DNA from: UBA1924 sp963976625
Lineage (GTDB): Bacteria > Planctomycetota > Phycisphaerae > Phycisphaerales > UBA1924
Reading direction: 5' to 3'
Assembly (NCBI GenBank): GCA_963976625.1
Contig: CAXBLA010000013.1
Span: 1-64,000, forward strand
Length of the DNA: 64,000 bases
The notes below the pieces were generated by a model that saw only the letters and a list, made by a program, of their open reading frames with translations, made no database searches and was not told the DNA's origin. Shown in pieces: positions 20,686 through 29,575 of the stretch. How positions within the stretch are numbered: position 1 is the stretch's first letter; each line of letters opens with the position of its first letter. The position numbers were made by a program, and so were the translations under genes.

Positions 20686-21437
20686 ACGATTCTTCCTTCT
20701 TCCAAATCCTTGATCACAAAGTCGGGCCAGTGCCCCACGAATGATCGGGTCCATTCCAGCGATTCATCAAACCGCTCGTGCGGCCATTTCGTCATCCCAT
20801 CGGTCAAACAAATCCGAGCGTTCTCCATATCGATCAGCCCGGGCTTGGTCGCCAGCAAGAACTCGATCATCCGCTGGTTGATGATGTCGTAGGCGAACTT
20901 GCGCTGATCACATTGTACAAAGTATTTCCGCGAGAACTCCGCGCTCTCGAAGTCAATATCGTTCTTCCCGAAGGCGGCCGCGATCTTGTCGAAGATCCCC
21001 TCGCGCCGGACCAGCATATCGGGCATCCGCTCGAACGGGAGCTCGACGATGAAATAACTAAAATCGTGCTTCACGATCCGCGTTCGCGTGGTGGTGCGTC
21101 CCTTGGAGTCCGTCGTCGTGTAGGTCTCGCGGGTTTTGTAAGTAAAATCGCCCGTCCGACACTGGGCCTGGAACTTCCCCAGATCCACCGCTCCGCACAT
21201 TGTGTTGTATGCCGAGCGAGCAAAGCCCCTGCGAAACACTTCGAAATGGGCGTAGCGTTCGTCGTGTGAATCATCATGCCCGGGCTCAAACGAGAACCCC
21301 CGCTGATCTGCAAAGCTGATGATCCCGGCGTGGCGGATCCGGGCGCGCTCTTTGGCGGCCTCGGCCTGCTTGTAGATGTAGATGACGAGCGGCACCCCGA
21401 TCACCACAGCCGCCACAATAATCAAGAATATATCCAT
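20682..21437 (-). CDS. LemA-associated membrane protein (DUF3137-like)
   Basis: 251 residues. An N-terminal helix (IFLIIVAAVVIGVPLVIYIY) is followed by a soluble domain with FEVFRRG, TYTTTDSKGRTTT, SAEFSRKYFVQCDQ and a terminal ARICLTDG. The order resembles DUF3137, whose members often sit beside lemA, but I place it only by general pattern. It probably forms a membrane-bound pair with LemA, with which it overlaps by four bases. Confidence 0.7.
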   Translation of the reverse strand: MDIFLIIVAAVVIGVPLVIYIYKQAEAAKERARIRHAGIISFADQRGFSFEPGHDDSHDERYAHFEVFRRGFARSAYNTMCGAVDLGKFQAQCRTGDFTYKTRETYTTTDSKGRTTTRTRIVKHDFSYFIVELPFERMPDMLVRREGIFDKIAAAFGKNDIDFESAEFSRKYFVQCDQRKFAYDIINQRMIEFLLATKPGLIDMENARICLTDGMTKWPHERFDESLEWTRSFVGHWPDFVIKDLEEGRIV

Positions 21438-21574
21438 CCGTATAGGATAGTTCTTGGGAGTTCACCCCGCCGAATTTCGTGAGATTTGAACCCCCAGCGA
21501 CCCGATCGCCCCGCCGATCGTACAATATGGGTCGGCTTATCATGCATACAAGCCTCCATATCCAAGGACTCCCC

Positions 21575-22846
21575 ATGCTCTGGCAACCATCCATCCCCGA
21601 ACACTACCACACCCTCACCGAGGATCAGCTCAACGAGCAGATCGAGGCTCGGCGCGCCCAATTGGGCCCCTCCGTGGTCCTGCTCGGGCATCACTACCAG
21701 ATGGACAATGTCGTCCGCCACGCCGACTTTATGGGCGACTCGCTCAAGCTCGCCCAGCTCGCCTCGTCCGTGGTCGAAGACCGCGCCAAGGCGGGCACGC
21801 CGGTCTCGCACATCATTTTCTGCGGCGTGCACTTCATGGCCGAGACCGCCGACATCCTCACGCCCGACTCCGTCGAAGTCATCCTCCCCGATCTCTCCGC
21901 CGGATGCTCGATGGCCGACATGGCCGACTACGACCAGACCGTCGAAGCATGGGAACTCATCCACGAATCACTCAAAGACCAAGGCTGGAACGGGCGCGTG
22001 ATCCCCATCACCTATGTGAACTCGACCGCCGCCATCAAAGCCTTCGTCGGCGAGCACGGCGGCGCATGCTGCACCTCGTCCAACGCCGACCAGGTCTTCA
22101 AGTGGGCGATGGACGGGGGCACCGTGCCCAAGCAACCCGACGAAGAAATCAAGATCCTCTTCCTCCCCGATCAACACCTCGGACGCAACACCGCATCCGC
22201 CTACGGCATCGACACCGACACGCACACCTGCGTCTACGACCCCAAGCTCACCGCCCAGGGCGAACCGCTCGGCGGTGCGTCCGCAAAGCAGTTATACGAT
22301 TCGACAACTATCTTGTGGGCAGGACATTGCAGCGTCCACAAGCTCTTCCGCCCCGAGCACTGCGCCGAGATCAAGAGCGCAAACGCTGCGCTCGCCCCGG
22401 GCGAAGAGCCCACGCAGATCCTCGTCCACCCCGAGTGCTGCAAAGAAGTCGTCGATCTCGCGGACTACTCGGGCTCGACCGAGTACATCATCAACACGCT
22501 GCGCGACGCGCCCGAGGGGAGCAAGTGGGCAGTGGGCACGGAGGTGCATCTGGTGAATCGCCTGTCCAACGAGTTTCAATCCAAGGGGATGCAGGTGCGG
22601 ATGCTCTCGGATTGTCAGTGTCTGTGCACGACGATGTACCGGATTGATGAGCCGCACATGCTGTGGATCCTCGACGGTCTCTGCGGCGTGGGCACCACCA
22701 AAGACGCGCCAATCGACCAAGCCGGTGGCCCGATTAAGGTGCGCAATGTTGTGAGCGTTCATCCCAAAGCCGCGGAACTTGCGCTCTTGGCGATCAACCG
22801 CATGCTCGCCCACACCGGCGTCAAGCCCACGCCGACCAACGCGTAA
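21575..22846 (+). CDS. nadA: Quinolinate synthase
   Basis: About 423 residues; condenses iminoaspartate with DHAP to quinolinate for NAD. The three [4Fe-4S] ligands are recognisable in DLSAGCSMAD, VHPECCKEVV and LDGLCGVGT. LLGHHYQMDNV and VTYVNSTAAIKA-like segments match the substrate site. ATG at 21575 is chosen because AAGGA lies 6 nt before it and homologues start near LWQPSIPEHY; longer in-frame starts add an Arg-rich leader. nadB and nadC are not in the window. Confidence 0.95.
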   Translation: MLWQPSIPEHYHTLTEDQLNEQIEARRAQLGPSVVLLGHHYQMDNVVRHADFMGDSLKLAQLASSVVEDRAKAGTPVSHIIFCGVHFMAETADILTPDSVEVILPDLSAGCSMADMADYDQTVEAWELIHESLKDQGWNGRVIPITYVNSTAAIKAFVGEHGGACCTSSNADQVFKWAMDGGTVPKQPDEEIKILFLPDQHLGRNTASAYGIDTDTHTCVYDPKLTAQGEPLGGASAKQLYDSTTILWAGHCSVHKLFRPEHCAEIKSANAALAPGEEPTQILVHPECCKEVVDLADYSGSTEYIINTLRDAPEGSKWAVGTEVHLVNRLSNEFQSKGMQVRMLSDCQCLCTTMYRIDEPHMLWILDGLCGVGTTKDAPIDQAGGPIKVRNVVSVHPKAAELALLAINRMLAHTGVKPTPTNA

Positions 22847-22931
22847 GCATGGCACACACAAGCTACTGACCGTCTGCGAAATTGCTCGCCCTTAATTGAG
22901 CGGATCGAACAAGTCAGCCGATAGCTTGATC

Positions 22932-23453
22932 GTGTCGACCCATGCGCTCCCAATCCGAACTCAAAGCGAACCCCAGAACGCGAGCCAGAGCGCAGCCGTC
23001 GACTGGACGGGTGCGCTCGGCCGCTGGATGATTTTCCTCGCCGGGCTCGCGATCTTGGTCTCTGCGCTGATCCTCCCCGCCCAGGCGGACCTTCGCCACA
23101 CGCGCACCCAGCGCGATCGCGCCCTGCACATCGAGCAAGCCCACCATACCCGCATCGATCGCTACCAGGGTTTCCTCGGCGAGATCAAATCGCCCAGCGC
23201 CTCGACCATCGATCTATTGGCCATGTCGCAGCTCGGGATGATCGCCAGCAACCGCCAGGCGCTGATCGCGCCCGGGCAGCCGGCGGACCCGCAGCTCTTC
23301 GAGTATCTCGAGCCCGTAATCCCTCACTTTGTGCCAGCCCACAACCCGCCGTCGAGGCTCGAAGAGTTCTCGACCGGGCAGCGTTCGCGCCTGTGGTTCG
23401 TGCTCATCGGGGCGGTCGCGGTGCTCTATGGGCTGATGCCGCCGGCCAAGTGA
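22932..23453 (+). CDS. Small membrane protein with short coiled coil
   Basis: About 173 residues if started at the GTG at 22932 (a TTG lies at 22896). Hydrophobic segment WMIFLAGLAILVSALIL, then a charged, probably coiled region (DLRHTRTQRDRALHIEQAHHTRIDRYQGFLGEI noted as landmark), and a second helix RLWFVLIGAVAVLYGLM at the C-terminus. The layout faintly recalls septum-initiator (FtsL/DivIC-like) proteins but the second helix does not. No function assigned. Lies between nadA and miaA. Confidence 0.6.
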   Translation: MSTHALPIRTQSEPQNASQSAAVDWTGALGRWMIFLAGLAILVSALILPAQADLRHTRTQRDRALHIEQAHHTRIDRYQGFLGEIKSPSASTIDLLAMSQLGMIASNRQALIAPGQPADPQLFEYLEPVIPHFVPAHNPPSRLEEFSTGQRSRLWFVLIGAVAVLYGLMPPAK

Positions 23454-23500
23454 TCGCTTCTCATACTTCCACGATCGCACATTGATCGCTAAACTCTCGC

Positions 23501-24442
23501 GTGACGATTACACCCCCATCACGCTACCCCGTCATCGTCGGCCCCACCGCCGGGGGCAAGTCCTCGCTGGCCATCGAGCTCTGCCGGCGGCTTACTGACA
23601 TCAAACCCGGCGAGATCGTCACCGCCGACGCCTACCAGATCTACCGCGACCTCCACATCGGCACCGCCAAGCCCACCAAGGACGAACAAGCGGGCATCGT
23701 CCACCACCTGATCGACGTGGTCGATCTCAAAGCCCGGTTCACGGTCCACGACTGGCTCGCGCTGGCCAACCCGCTGATCGATCGCCTGCAATCTAGCGCC
23801 ATCACGCCCGTGGTCGTCGGCGGGACGAATCTGTACATCAAATCCTTTTTAGACGGCTTATTCCAAGCCCCGGAGCCCTCCGACGAGGTCAAAGCCCGGG
23901 TCGAAGCCATGACCCAGCCCGATCGCCGAGCCATGCTCGCGTCGGTCGATCCCCAAGCCAGCGAACGGATCGACGGGGCAGACCTCCGCCGAACGCGACG
24001 GGCCTTGGAGGTCTACCTCCAGACCGGCACCCCGATTACCGAGTTGCAAAGCCAGTGGGAGCACGACAAGCCCACGCGACCCCAAGCCGTGCTCGTCGGG
24101 CTTGAGTGGCCCACCGAGCTGATCAACACCCGCATCAACCAACGCGTGAAGCAGATGATCGAGCAGGGCTTGGTCGATGAGGCCCAGGCTCTGTACAACG
24201 ACGACGCCTTCGGCGATCAATCCCGCGAAGCCATCGGCTACAAACAACTCATCGCTCACTTCGACGGTCGATGCACACTCAGCGAAGCCATCGAACGCAT
24301 CAAGATCGACACCCGCCGATTCGCCAAGAACCAGCGGACCTGGCTCAAACGCCTGCGCGTGCGACCGGGCACGATCTGGATCGACGCGGCGCACAAAGAC
24401 ATTTCGACTATTGCAGACGAAATTATGGAACGGGATTGGTAG
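23501..24442 (+). CDS. miaA: tRNA dimethylallyltransferase
   Basis: 313 residues from a GTG start. Adds the isopentenyl group to A37 of UNN-reading tRNAs. P-loop VGPTAGGKSSLAIEL (K20), DAYQIYRDLHIGTAKPT, VVVGGTNLYIKSFLDGL and GYKQLIAH plus RRFAKNQRTWLKRL are the usual MiaA blocks. Length is typical. The DSxQ motif of many homologues is DAYQ here. It converges with the FmdB-like gene. Confidence 0.95.
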   Translation: MTITPPSRYPVIVGPTAGGKSSLAIELCRRLTDIKPGEIVTADAYQIYRDLHIGTAKPTKDEQAGIVHHLIDVVDLKARFTVHDWLALANPLIDRLQSSAITPVVVGGTNLYIKSFLDGLFQAPEPSDEVKARVEAMTQPDRRAMLASVDPQASERIDGADLRRTRRALEVYLQTGTPITELQSQWEHDKPTRPQAVLVGLEWPTELINTRINQRVKQMIEQGLVDEAQALYNDDAFGDQSREAIGYKQLIAHFDGRCTLSEAIERIKIDTRRFAKNQRTWLKRLRVRPGTIWIDAAHKDISTIADEIMERDW

Positions 24443-24469
24443 ATAAACTGGAAGCTTCAGCAGACTGAA

Positions 24470-24766
24470 TCAGTCATCGAGCGAGATCGACTTGGGGCCT
24501 TCCTTGCCCGCGACGCGCTCCATGTAGCCGTTGCCCTTCTTCTCGTACTTGGTGAAACCAAGCCGATCGAGGTTCTTGTTCGAGAGCATGCTCTTCTCTT
24601 TGATGTCCGACCACTTGCCAGCGATGTTGGGCAGCGTGGGCACGCGGTGCACGGGGCGTTCGTCGTGGGTGGTCAGCGCGTCCTCGGACATCTTCTGGAC
24701 CAACTCGAAGTGCTCGCCGGTGCCTTCGCCTTCGTCGTCGAGGTATTCATAGATGTATACGGGCAT
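24470..24766 (-). CDS. FmdB-like small protein without zinc-binding cysteines
   Basis: About 98 residues from the ATG at 24766, preceded by GGAG. The opening MPVYIYEYLDDEGEGTGEHFELVQKMSEDAL aligns in pattern with FmdB/CxxC zinc-ribbon proteins (MPxYEYxCxxCxxxFExxQ), then HRVPTLPNIAG. Every cysteine of the ribbon is replaced, so it cannot bind zinc in the same way. The protein has no cysteine at all. A degenerate or repurposed regulator is likely. The longer upstream frame has no supporting start. Confidence 0.68.
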   Translation of the reverse strand: MPVYIYEYLDDEGEGTGEHFELVQKMSEDALTTHDERPVHRVPTLPNIAGKWSDIKEKSMLSNKNLDRLGFTKYEKKGNGYMERVAGKEGPKSISLDD

Positions 24767-24876
24767 GCGGGGTTCTCCATCGAAAGCTCGGTCTGCACAG
24801 ACCTTTGCGTCATGTATACTACGGTTATCGGCCAGAAAAGATCGCCAATTGAGCCGCAAACTGTGGCCTACGCCCA

Positions 24877-25212
24877 CTAGCCAAAGATCTGCCCAGATTC
24901 AGTATCCTGCATCTTCCAGCCGTTGGCCTTGCAGATCTTCGAGAGCACGGGCCAAGCGAAGTCCATCGTGTTGACCACGACCATCGCCTGCATCAGCTCA
25001 TCGTGCCCCGAGGCGTACTCAACGGTGAACCCGGGCCCGTGGAGCACCATCGTGCCGTGGCGGGTGACGATCGAGCCGTCCGGAGAAGTGTTATAGCTGG
25101 CGAGCACCGCGCACACCTCTTTGGGGGTGCCGAGCGCAAAGTTCCCGGCGAGCATGTCCTCGGGGTCTTTGGGCTTGATCATCACCAGGATTCGTTTTTT
25201 GCTCTTGGCCAT
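24877..25212 (-). CDS. Small conserved-looking protein of unknown function
   Basis: About 111 residues from the ATG at 25212 (MAKSKKR). Basic N-terminus, then a compact alpha/beta region with ILVMIKPKDPEDMLAG, TRHGTMVLHGPGFTVEYA and a Trp-containing C-terminus. No motif I recognise. Sits between the FmdB-like gene and a response regulator on the same strand with short spacers, so the three may be one transcript. Confidence 0.65.
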   Translation of the reverse strand: MAKSKKRILVMIKPKDPEDMLAGNFALGTPKEVCAVLASYNTSPDGSIVTRHGTMVLHGPGFTVEYASGHDELMQAMVVVNTMDFAWPVLSKICKANGWKMQDTESGQIFG

Positions 25213-25256
25213 AGCCAACAAGGATAGCCGACCGAGGGCGGCTGGTCGTCCCCGGC

Positions 25257-25739
25257 TTAGTCTTCATCCTGCGCATCGAGCAGATCCGCCGCCTTTTTCA
25301 GCAGCAGCATCAACGGCACCGGCTTTTGCATGTAGGCATCGACCCCGAGCGACTCGCCATACGCCTGGTGGCGTTTACCCTCGTTGGCCGTCACCATGAT
25401 AACCACCGGCGAATCCTCCTTGCCCTTGATCTTCTCGAGCGCCAAGAAGCCCGAACGCTTGGGGAGCATCATGTCGAGAATCACGATATCCGGGGGGTCC
25501 TCCTCGCAGATCCGCACGGCTTCGTCGCCGTCCATCGCCGTCAGGGTCAGCGCACCCTCGGACTCGAACGCCACAACGATCGAATCGAGCACATCCTGCT
25601 CGTCATCAACGACCAGCACCCGCACATCCTGGAGCATCCCGTCCTCGATATCCACCGAATCTTGTTCATCCGATTCATCGAATATATCTAACTCTTGATC
25701 CTCTGCTGATTCGATGTCTGGTAACTGGTCATCGTTCAT
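25257..25739 (-). CDS. Single-domain response regulator with acidic N-terminal extension
   Basis: About 160 residues. CheY-like receiver with acidic pair D45/D46, phosphoacceptor D89 in VILDMMLPKRSG, T117 and K139 in YMQKP. There is no output domain. The first 38 residues are strongly acidic (many D/E), which is unusual and could serve as a binding tail. No histidine kinase is adjacent. Start ATG at 25739; another in-frame start lies 12 bases earlier. Confidence 0.88.
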   Translation of the reverse strand: MNDDQLPDIESAEDQELDIFDESDEQDSVDIEDGMLQDVRVLVVDDEQDVLDSIVVAFESEGALTLTAMDGDEAVRICEEDPPDIVILDMMLPKRSGFLALEKIKGKEDSPVVIMVTANEGKRHQAYGESLGVDAYMQKPVPLMLLLKKAADLLDAQDED

Positions 25740-25790
25740 TCGTGTCCCCATTCGTGTCTATTTTCGCGCCGTTCAGGCTGAACCGAAGGC

Positions 25791-26894
25791 TCACTTGAAG
25801 TGCGTGATGTTGTGTTCGAGCATGTACGCGCGGTCCATATCGGAGCGTGCGATGATGCCCTCGAGCTCGTCGCTGGTCATCCATGGGAGCGATTCGAGCT
25901 TCTCGCGCAGGTTCTTGGGGAACGGCTTGTTGAGCCGCTCGTGGCGAGGCCTGCTCTTCCAGATTCGGTGCATCCAGAGGTACTGTTCCGGCGCACGACG
26001 AACTGATTGCTCAATTGCCCTTCGATACCGCGCCGTGATGTAAAAAAGCGGGTCCGGCTGCGATTCCCAGTCCACGGGATCGATCCGATCGTGGATCTCG
26101 ATCCGGTATTTGAGCTTGACCTCCGCCCCGGGCTCAGACTCAAGCCTGCGTGCACAGCCCACCATGATCTTGGTCCGGTTCTTGATCGCCATCAGCCCGA
26201 TCGATTTATAGCTCGACGCCAACCGCCCAAAGAACGGCACCTGGAGCCCGCGATCGCCCGCGTTCTGATCCGCGGCGATCCCCACCGATTGGTTCGCGGC
26301 CATCAGCTCGGGCAGCTTGTGCATCGCCCCAAACTTATCAACCAACTCAAGCCCCCGCCGCGAGCGCGTCTGGCGCAGCCACGCGTCGGCCGGGCGCAGG
26401 TCCAGCGGGCGATAGAGCACATGCATCTTAAAACCCAGCAGCGCGATCGTGTAGCCCAGGGTTTCCCAGTTGCCGCAGTGCCCGGTGAGCAGCAGCGTGG
26501 GTTTGTCCTCGATCAGCGGGCGGATGACATTGTTCAGCGGCCCAAGCTCGACATAATCCGTCCACGCGTCTTCGGTTAAATATCTCGGCATCACCGCCAG
26601 CTCCACGGCCAGCATCGCCAGGTGCTCGTAGCTCTGGAGCACCAGTTCCTCGCGTTGCTCAAGCTCAAGCTCGGGCATCGCAATCGCCAGCCGATCCGCG
26701 GCCAGCCCCACGCGCTTGCGGTTGATCTTCGAGCCCCCAAACGCCCGCCCGCCGGCCTTGGCGCTGCGGAGCACCACCGAGAGCGGCAGCGTGTGGGCCG
26801 CGATGAGCACCGAGCGCAGAGCCGTGTACATCGCCGGCTGGGCGATCAGCGTCTGAACCATCGAGAGTTGTGGGCGTGGGTCATACCTCGACAT
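25791..26894 (-). CDS. Lipid A biosynthesis-type acyltransferase (LpxL/HtrB family)
   Basis: About 367 residues. Acyl-acceptor motif GHCGNWET (H-x4-E), then YRPLDLRPADAWLRQTRSRRG, GIAADQNAG (DQ/N block) and VPFFGRLA, the ordered motifs of LpxL-like membrane acyltransferases that add secondary chains to lipid A. C-terminal YLWMHRIWKSRP fits (W-x-H-R-x-W). The C-terminus is about 50 residues longer than usual. ATG at 26894 chosen; the frame upstream runs into the terminator hairpin. Supports an outer membrane with LPS, with gmhB/GT9 genes elsewhere. Confidence 0.88.
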   Translation of the reverse strand: MSRYDPRPQLSMVQTLIAQPAMYTALRSVLIAAHTLPLSVVLRSAKAGGRAFGGSKINRKRVGLAADRLAIAMPELELEQREELVLQSYEHLAMLAVELAVMPRYLTEDAWTDYVELGPLNNVIRPLIEDKPTLLLTGHCGNWETLGYTIALLGFKMHVLYRPLDLRPADAWLRQTRSRRGLELVDKFGAMHKLPELMAANQSVGIAADQNAGDRGLQVPFFGRLASSYKSIGLMAIKNRTKIMVGCARRLESEPGAEVKLKYRIEIHDRIDPVDWESQPDPLFYITARYRRAIEQSVRRAPEQYLWMHRIWKSRPRHERLNKPFPKNLREKLESLPWMTSDELEGIIARSDMDRAYMLEHNITHFK

Positions 26895-26935
26895 CACATC
26901 GCTCCGCGGCTGCCCTCTCCGGCGAGCCCTGAATG

Positions 26936-26967
26936 AAAAAGACGCATGCACACTTTGTACATGCGTC
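26936..26967 (-). terminator. Intrinsic terminator of the coiled-coil membrane protein gene
   Basis: Read on the minus strand, GACGCATG and CATGCGTC form a perfect 8-bp stem (26941-26948 with 26960-26967). Three more pairs continue inside after one mismatch, and five T residues follow (26940-26936). Confidence 0.75.
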
Positions 26968-26990
26968 CTCATTGATCGTGCACGAACTCA

Positions 26991-28376
26991 TTAGCGGGGG
27001 AAGTCGCCGATGAGTGTCTGCAGACGGTTGGCGTTGAGTAGCGGGATCGAGGTCGCCTCGGCCTTGAACATCAGGTCGTCGTACCGCTTGATCTCCTGCT
27101 GGAGACGCACATATTCCTGGATTGTTGCGACCGGAGCCGACCGTGATGGTGCCGGCGGCAGGATCGGCTTCTCGCCAAGGACCACAAAGTCGACATCGCC
27201 GGTGACCTCGGTGACGAGGTTGCCGCCCCAGCGCTCGATGAGCGCTTCGAGGTTCTCGCGTTCAAAGCGTGAAGCTGTGCCGTCGCCGTCGGTATCAAAG
27301 AGCCCGTCAATGACGAACTTGTAGGTCTTCTTCGGATCGTACACCGCGTTGGCGATGACATCGCCGCGGACGATCGGGTTGCCCTGCGAGGATTCGATCA
27401 CGCGGGCACGCGAGAAGCTCTCCTCGACGCGGGTGATCTCGATGATCGCCTTGCCCGCTGGGTAGTTGCCGGCGTTCTCGCCTTCCTTGATCGGACGGAT
27501 GTCTGTCGCGTCGTCGTAGACGGCGAAGGTCATCCCGAGCACGGCCTTGTGCTCGCGTCCGATCGAGATCATCACCTCGCTGCCCACTGCGTTGAACTGG
27601 TTGATCACGCCGTCGACGAGCGCCTCTTCAGGAAGCCCCTCGACCGAAGCGATCCCGCCCTCGCCCTGGAGCCGGACGATCTGGTCACGCAGGGCGATAT
27701 TCTCTTCGACGAGCACGCCGTTGGCATCAAGGAGACGGTTTTCGTTCTCGGTCAGGTCTTTGCGGAGCCCTTCGATCGTGCTGCCGTAGCGTGCCTCGAT
27801 GGCGGCGACGCCCTCGAAGACCTGCGTGTTGCCCTCTGCATACGCCCGGACATCGTCCTGCATGTTGCTGGCCGAGGCGTTGAAGTCCTTCTCGATCTGC
27901 GCGACGCGCTCGGCCTCATTGCGGGCGGCGGTCTGCGCGTTCTGACGAGCGGTCTCGGAAGCCGCGAGCTGATCGTTGAGTGTGTCGATCTCGCCGTTGA
28001 GGTTCTCGATGAGCCCGAAGAGCGATGAGCCCTCGGCCCCCTCGATCATCGCGACCTGCTCACGAAGTTCGGCCATGGTCATCGACGACTCGCCGGCGAG
28101 CATCTCGAGCATCTCGGTCCTGTTCTTGGCGAGGTACCCGACCACGGTCATCCGCTCGCGGGCGGCCTCGTCGCGCACGGCGCGGATGGCGGCGTGCTCG
28201 CGCTCACGCGGGGACACGAACTGCTCGCTGGCCTCGTTGGCGGTTTCGAGCTCAACTCTGGCGCTCTGGGCGTTTCCATAGAAGACCATCGTCGTCACAA
28301 AGAATGCAAGGCTCATGGCGCCAAGAATCGTGATGGTGACGGCGACGCCGACGCTTGCTCCGGTGCGGGCTGCCAT
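26991..28376 (-). CDS. Membrane-anchored coiled-coil protein with C-terminal BRCT-like segment
   Basis: About 461 residues. A single helix (VAVTITILGAMSLAFFVTTMVFYG) anchors the protein. Residues about 45-240 are Glu/Ala/Arg-rich with few prolines, a long coiled coil. A beta-rich region follows (VMISIGREHKAVLGMTFAVYD ... VRGDVIANAVYDP), reminiscent of FlgT-like C-terminal domains. Then KTYKFVIDGLFD...LEALIERWGGNLV...DFVVLGEKP has the glycine pair and flanking hydrophobics of a BRCT repeat. The last part is alpha-helical. ATG at 28376 preferred. Gene ends in a clear terminator. Function unknown. Confidence 0.72.
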   Translation of the reverse strand: MAARTGASVGVAVTITILGAMSLAFFVTTMVFYGNAQSARVELETANEASEQFVSPREREHAAIRAVRDEAARERMTVVGYLAKNRTEMLEMLAGESSMTMAELREQVAMIEGAEGSSLFGLIENLNGEIDTLNDQLAASETARQNAQTAARNEAERVAQIEKDFNASASNMQDDVRAYAEGNTQVFEGVAAIEARYGSTIEGLRKDLTENENRLLDANGVLVEENIALRDQIVRLQGEGGIASVEGLPEEALVDGVINQFNAVGSEVMISIGREHKAVLGMTFAVYDDATDIRPIKEGENAGNYPAGKAIIEITRVEESFSRARVIESSQGNPIVRGDVIANAVYDPKKTYKFVIDGLFDTDGDGTASRFERENLEALIERWGGNLVTEVTGDVDFVVLGEKPILPPAPSRSAPVATIQEYVRLQQEIKRYDDLMFKAEATSIPLLNANRLQTLIGDFPR

Positions 28377-28655
28377 AGATACAACTCCCGTAAAACTCTT
28401 CAAACACTCAATACTGTATATGCAGGCCCCAGCACACCAAGAACGATGCACAAACAGAGCCCCACGGGGCCACGCCCCGAGATGATGCTATTCGTCCGAT
28501 CCCCGGGATCGGTTCGCCCCAAACGAAATCAGATCCGCCCGGGGCGATGAGTATAGGGGATTGAATTGGATTCTGACGAGTTTCGGTTTCCGGAACCTCG
28601 AATTGGCCGCTACCATACCTCAATCAATCCACAATTCGATCCAAGGAACCCCATC

Positions 28656-29480
28656 ATGAACAAGCCTATGAACAGACCAAATACCCGTACATGCCCATTA
28701 CTTCCAGCCGCCATCCGCCCGCTGATGCTCGCGGCCCTCATGGGCCTGGCCCCGATCGCCGGCGCTCAAGAGGTGGATTACATCCTCGATACCGGGGTGG
28801 GATCCTTCAACATCGGGCCATCCCAGTTCGACGCCAACATGACCTGGATGAACTCCTTCGACACCGTCGAGGGCGGCGAGTTGATCACGCAAGTCTCGGT
28901 CTCCTTTGGAGATATCGATGACGACGACGGCATCGCCGGCTCCGACATCGTCACCATCGCCATCCTCAACGACCCCACCGACGACCACGACCCAAGCGAC
29001 GCCACCCTGCTCTCAACAAGCACCGGCACCTGGGACGAGGTCGGGTTCTCGAACTTCATCGACTACGACATCGAGCCCACCGAGGTTGACGGCGTGTTCT
29101 TCGTCGCCATCATGATGGATGTCCGCGAACGCGCCAACCCCGGAACAATGGACCCCAACTCCCCGTCAGCGGGCACCCAGAGCTGGATGTACTTCAATCC
29201 CAAGCCAAACCTCGAAGACCTCAACTCCTCGCCGTACATCCGGCGTATGGCCGACACCGCCTTTGTCGGGGCGTGGATGATCCGGGCTCTCGGCGAGCCC
29301 GCCGTCACGACCTGTGCCGTGGACTACACCGGCGACGGGGCGCTCGATTTCTTCGATGTCTCCGCGTTCCTCGATCTCTTCGCTGCCCAGGACCCATTGG
29401 CCGACCTCACCGATGACGGCGCCTTCGACTTCTTCGATGTCTCGGACTTCCTCGATCAGTTCGGCGCCGGCTGCCCATAA
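28656..29480 (+). CDS. Secreted protein with GC-type dockerin C-terminus (second copy)
   Basis: About 274 residues from the ATG at 28656, which has AAGGA upstream. Signal peptide ends near IAGA (residue about 37). The body is acidic and probably beta-sandwich (Ca-binding style DIDDDDGIAGSD). The end repeats D-FFDVS-x-FLDLF/Q twice and closes in GAGCP, nearly identical in pattern to the protein at 9,722. The two bodies differ, so the dockerin is a modular tail. A perfect terminator follows. Confidence 0.85.
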   Translation: MNKPMNRPNTRTCPLLPAAIRPLMLAALMGLAPIAGAQEVDYILDTGVGSFNIGPSQFDANMTWMNSFDTVEGGELITQVSVSFGDIDDDDGIAGSDIVTIAILNDPTDDHDPSDATLLSTSTGTWDEVGFSNFIDYDIEPTEVDGVFFVAIMMDVRERANPGTMDPNSPSAGTQSWMYFNPKPNLEDLNSSPYIRRMADTAFVGAWMIRALGEPAVTTCAVDYTGDGALDFFDVSAFLDLFAAQDPLADLTDDGAFDFFDVSDFLDQFGAGCP

Positions 29481-29507
29481 ACCAGATTCACGAAACCGAT
29501 TCTACAG

Positions 29508-29534
29508 GACCAGCCAGATCGGCTGGTCTTTTTT
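29508..29534 (+). terminator. Intrinsic terminator after the dockerin gene
   Basis: GACCAGCC (29508-29515), loop of five, GGCTGGTC (29521-29528): a perfect 8-bp stem followed by six T residues. Confidence 0.9.
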
Positions 29535-29575
29535 CATCGTTTGTGATTCGCGCAGCGATCGGATAGGATAACGCA

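Noticed and set aside
24462..24474. Short hairpin GACTG-AAT-CAGTC between miaA and the FmdB-like gene
   Set aside because: Only five pairs, no T-tract, overlaps the FmdB-like stop.
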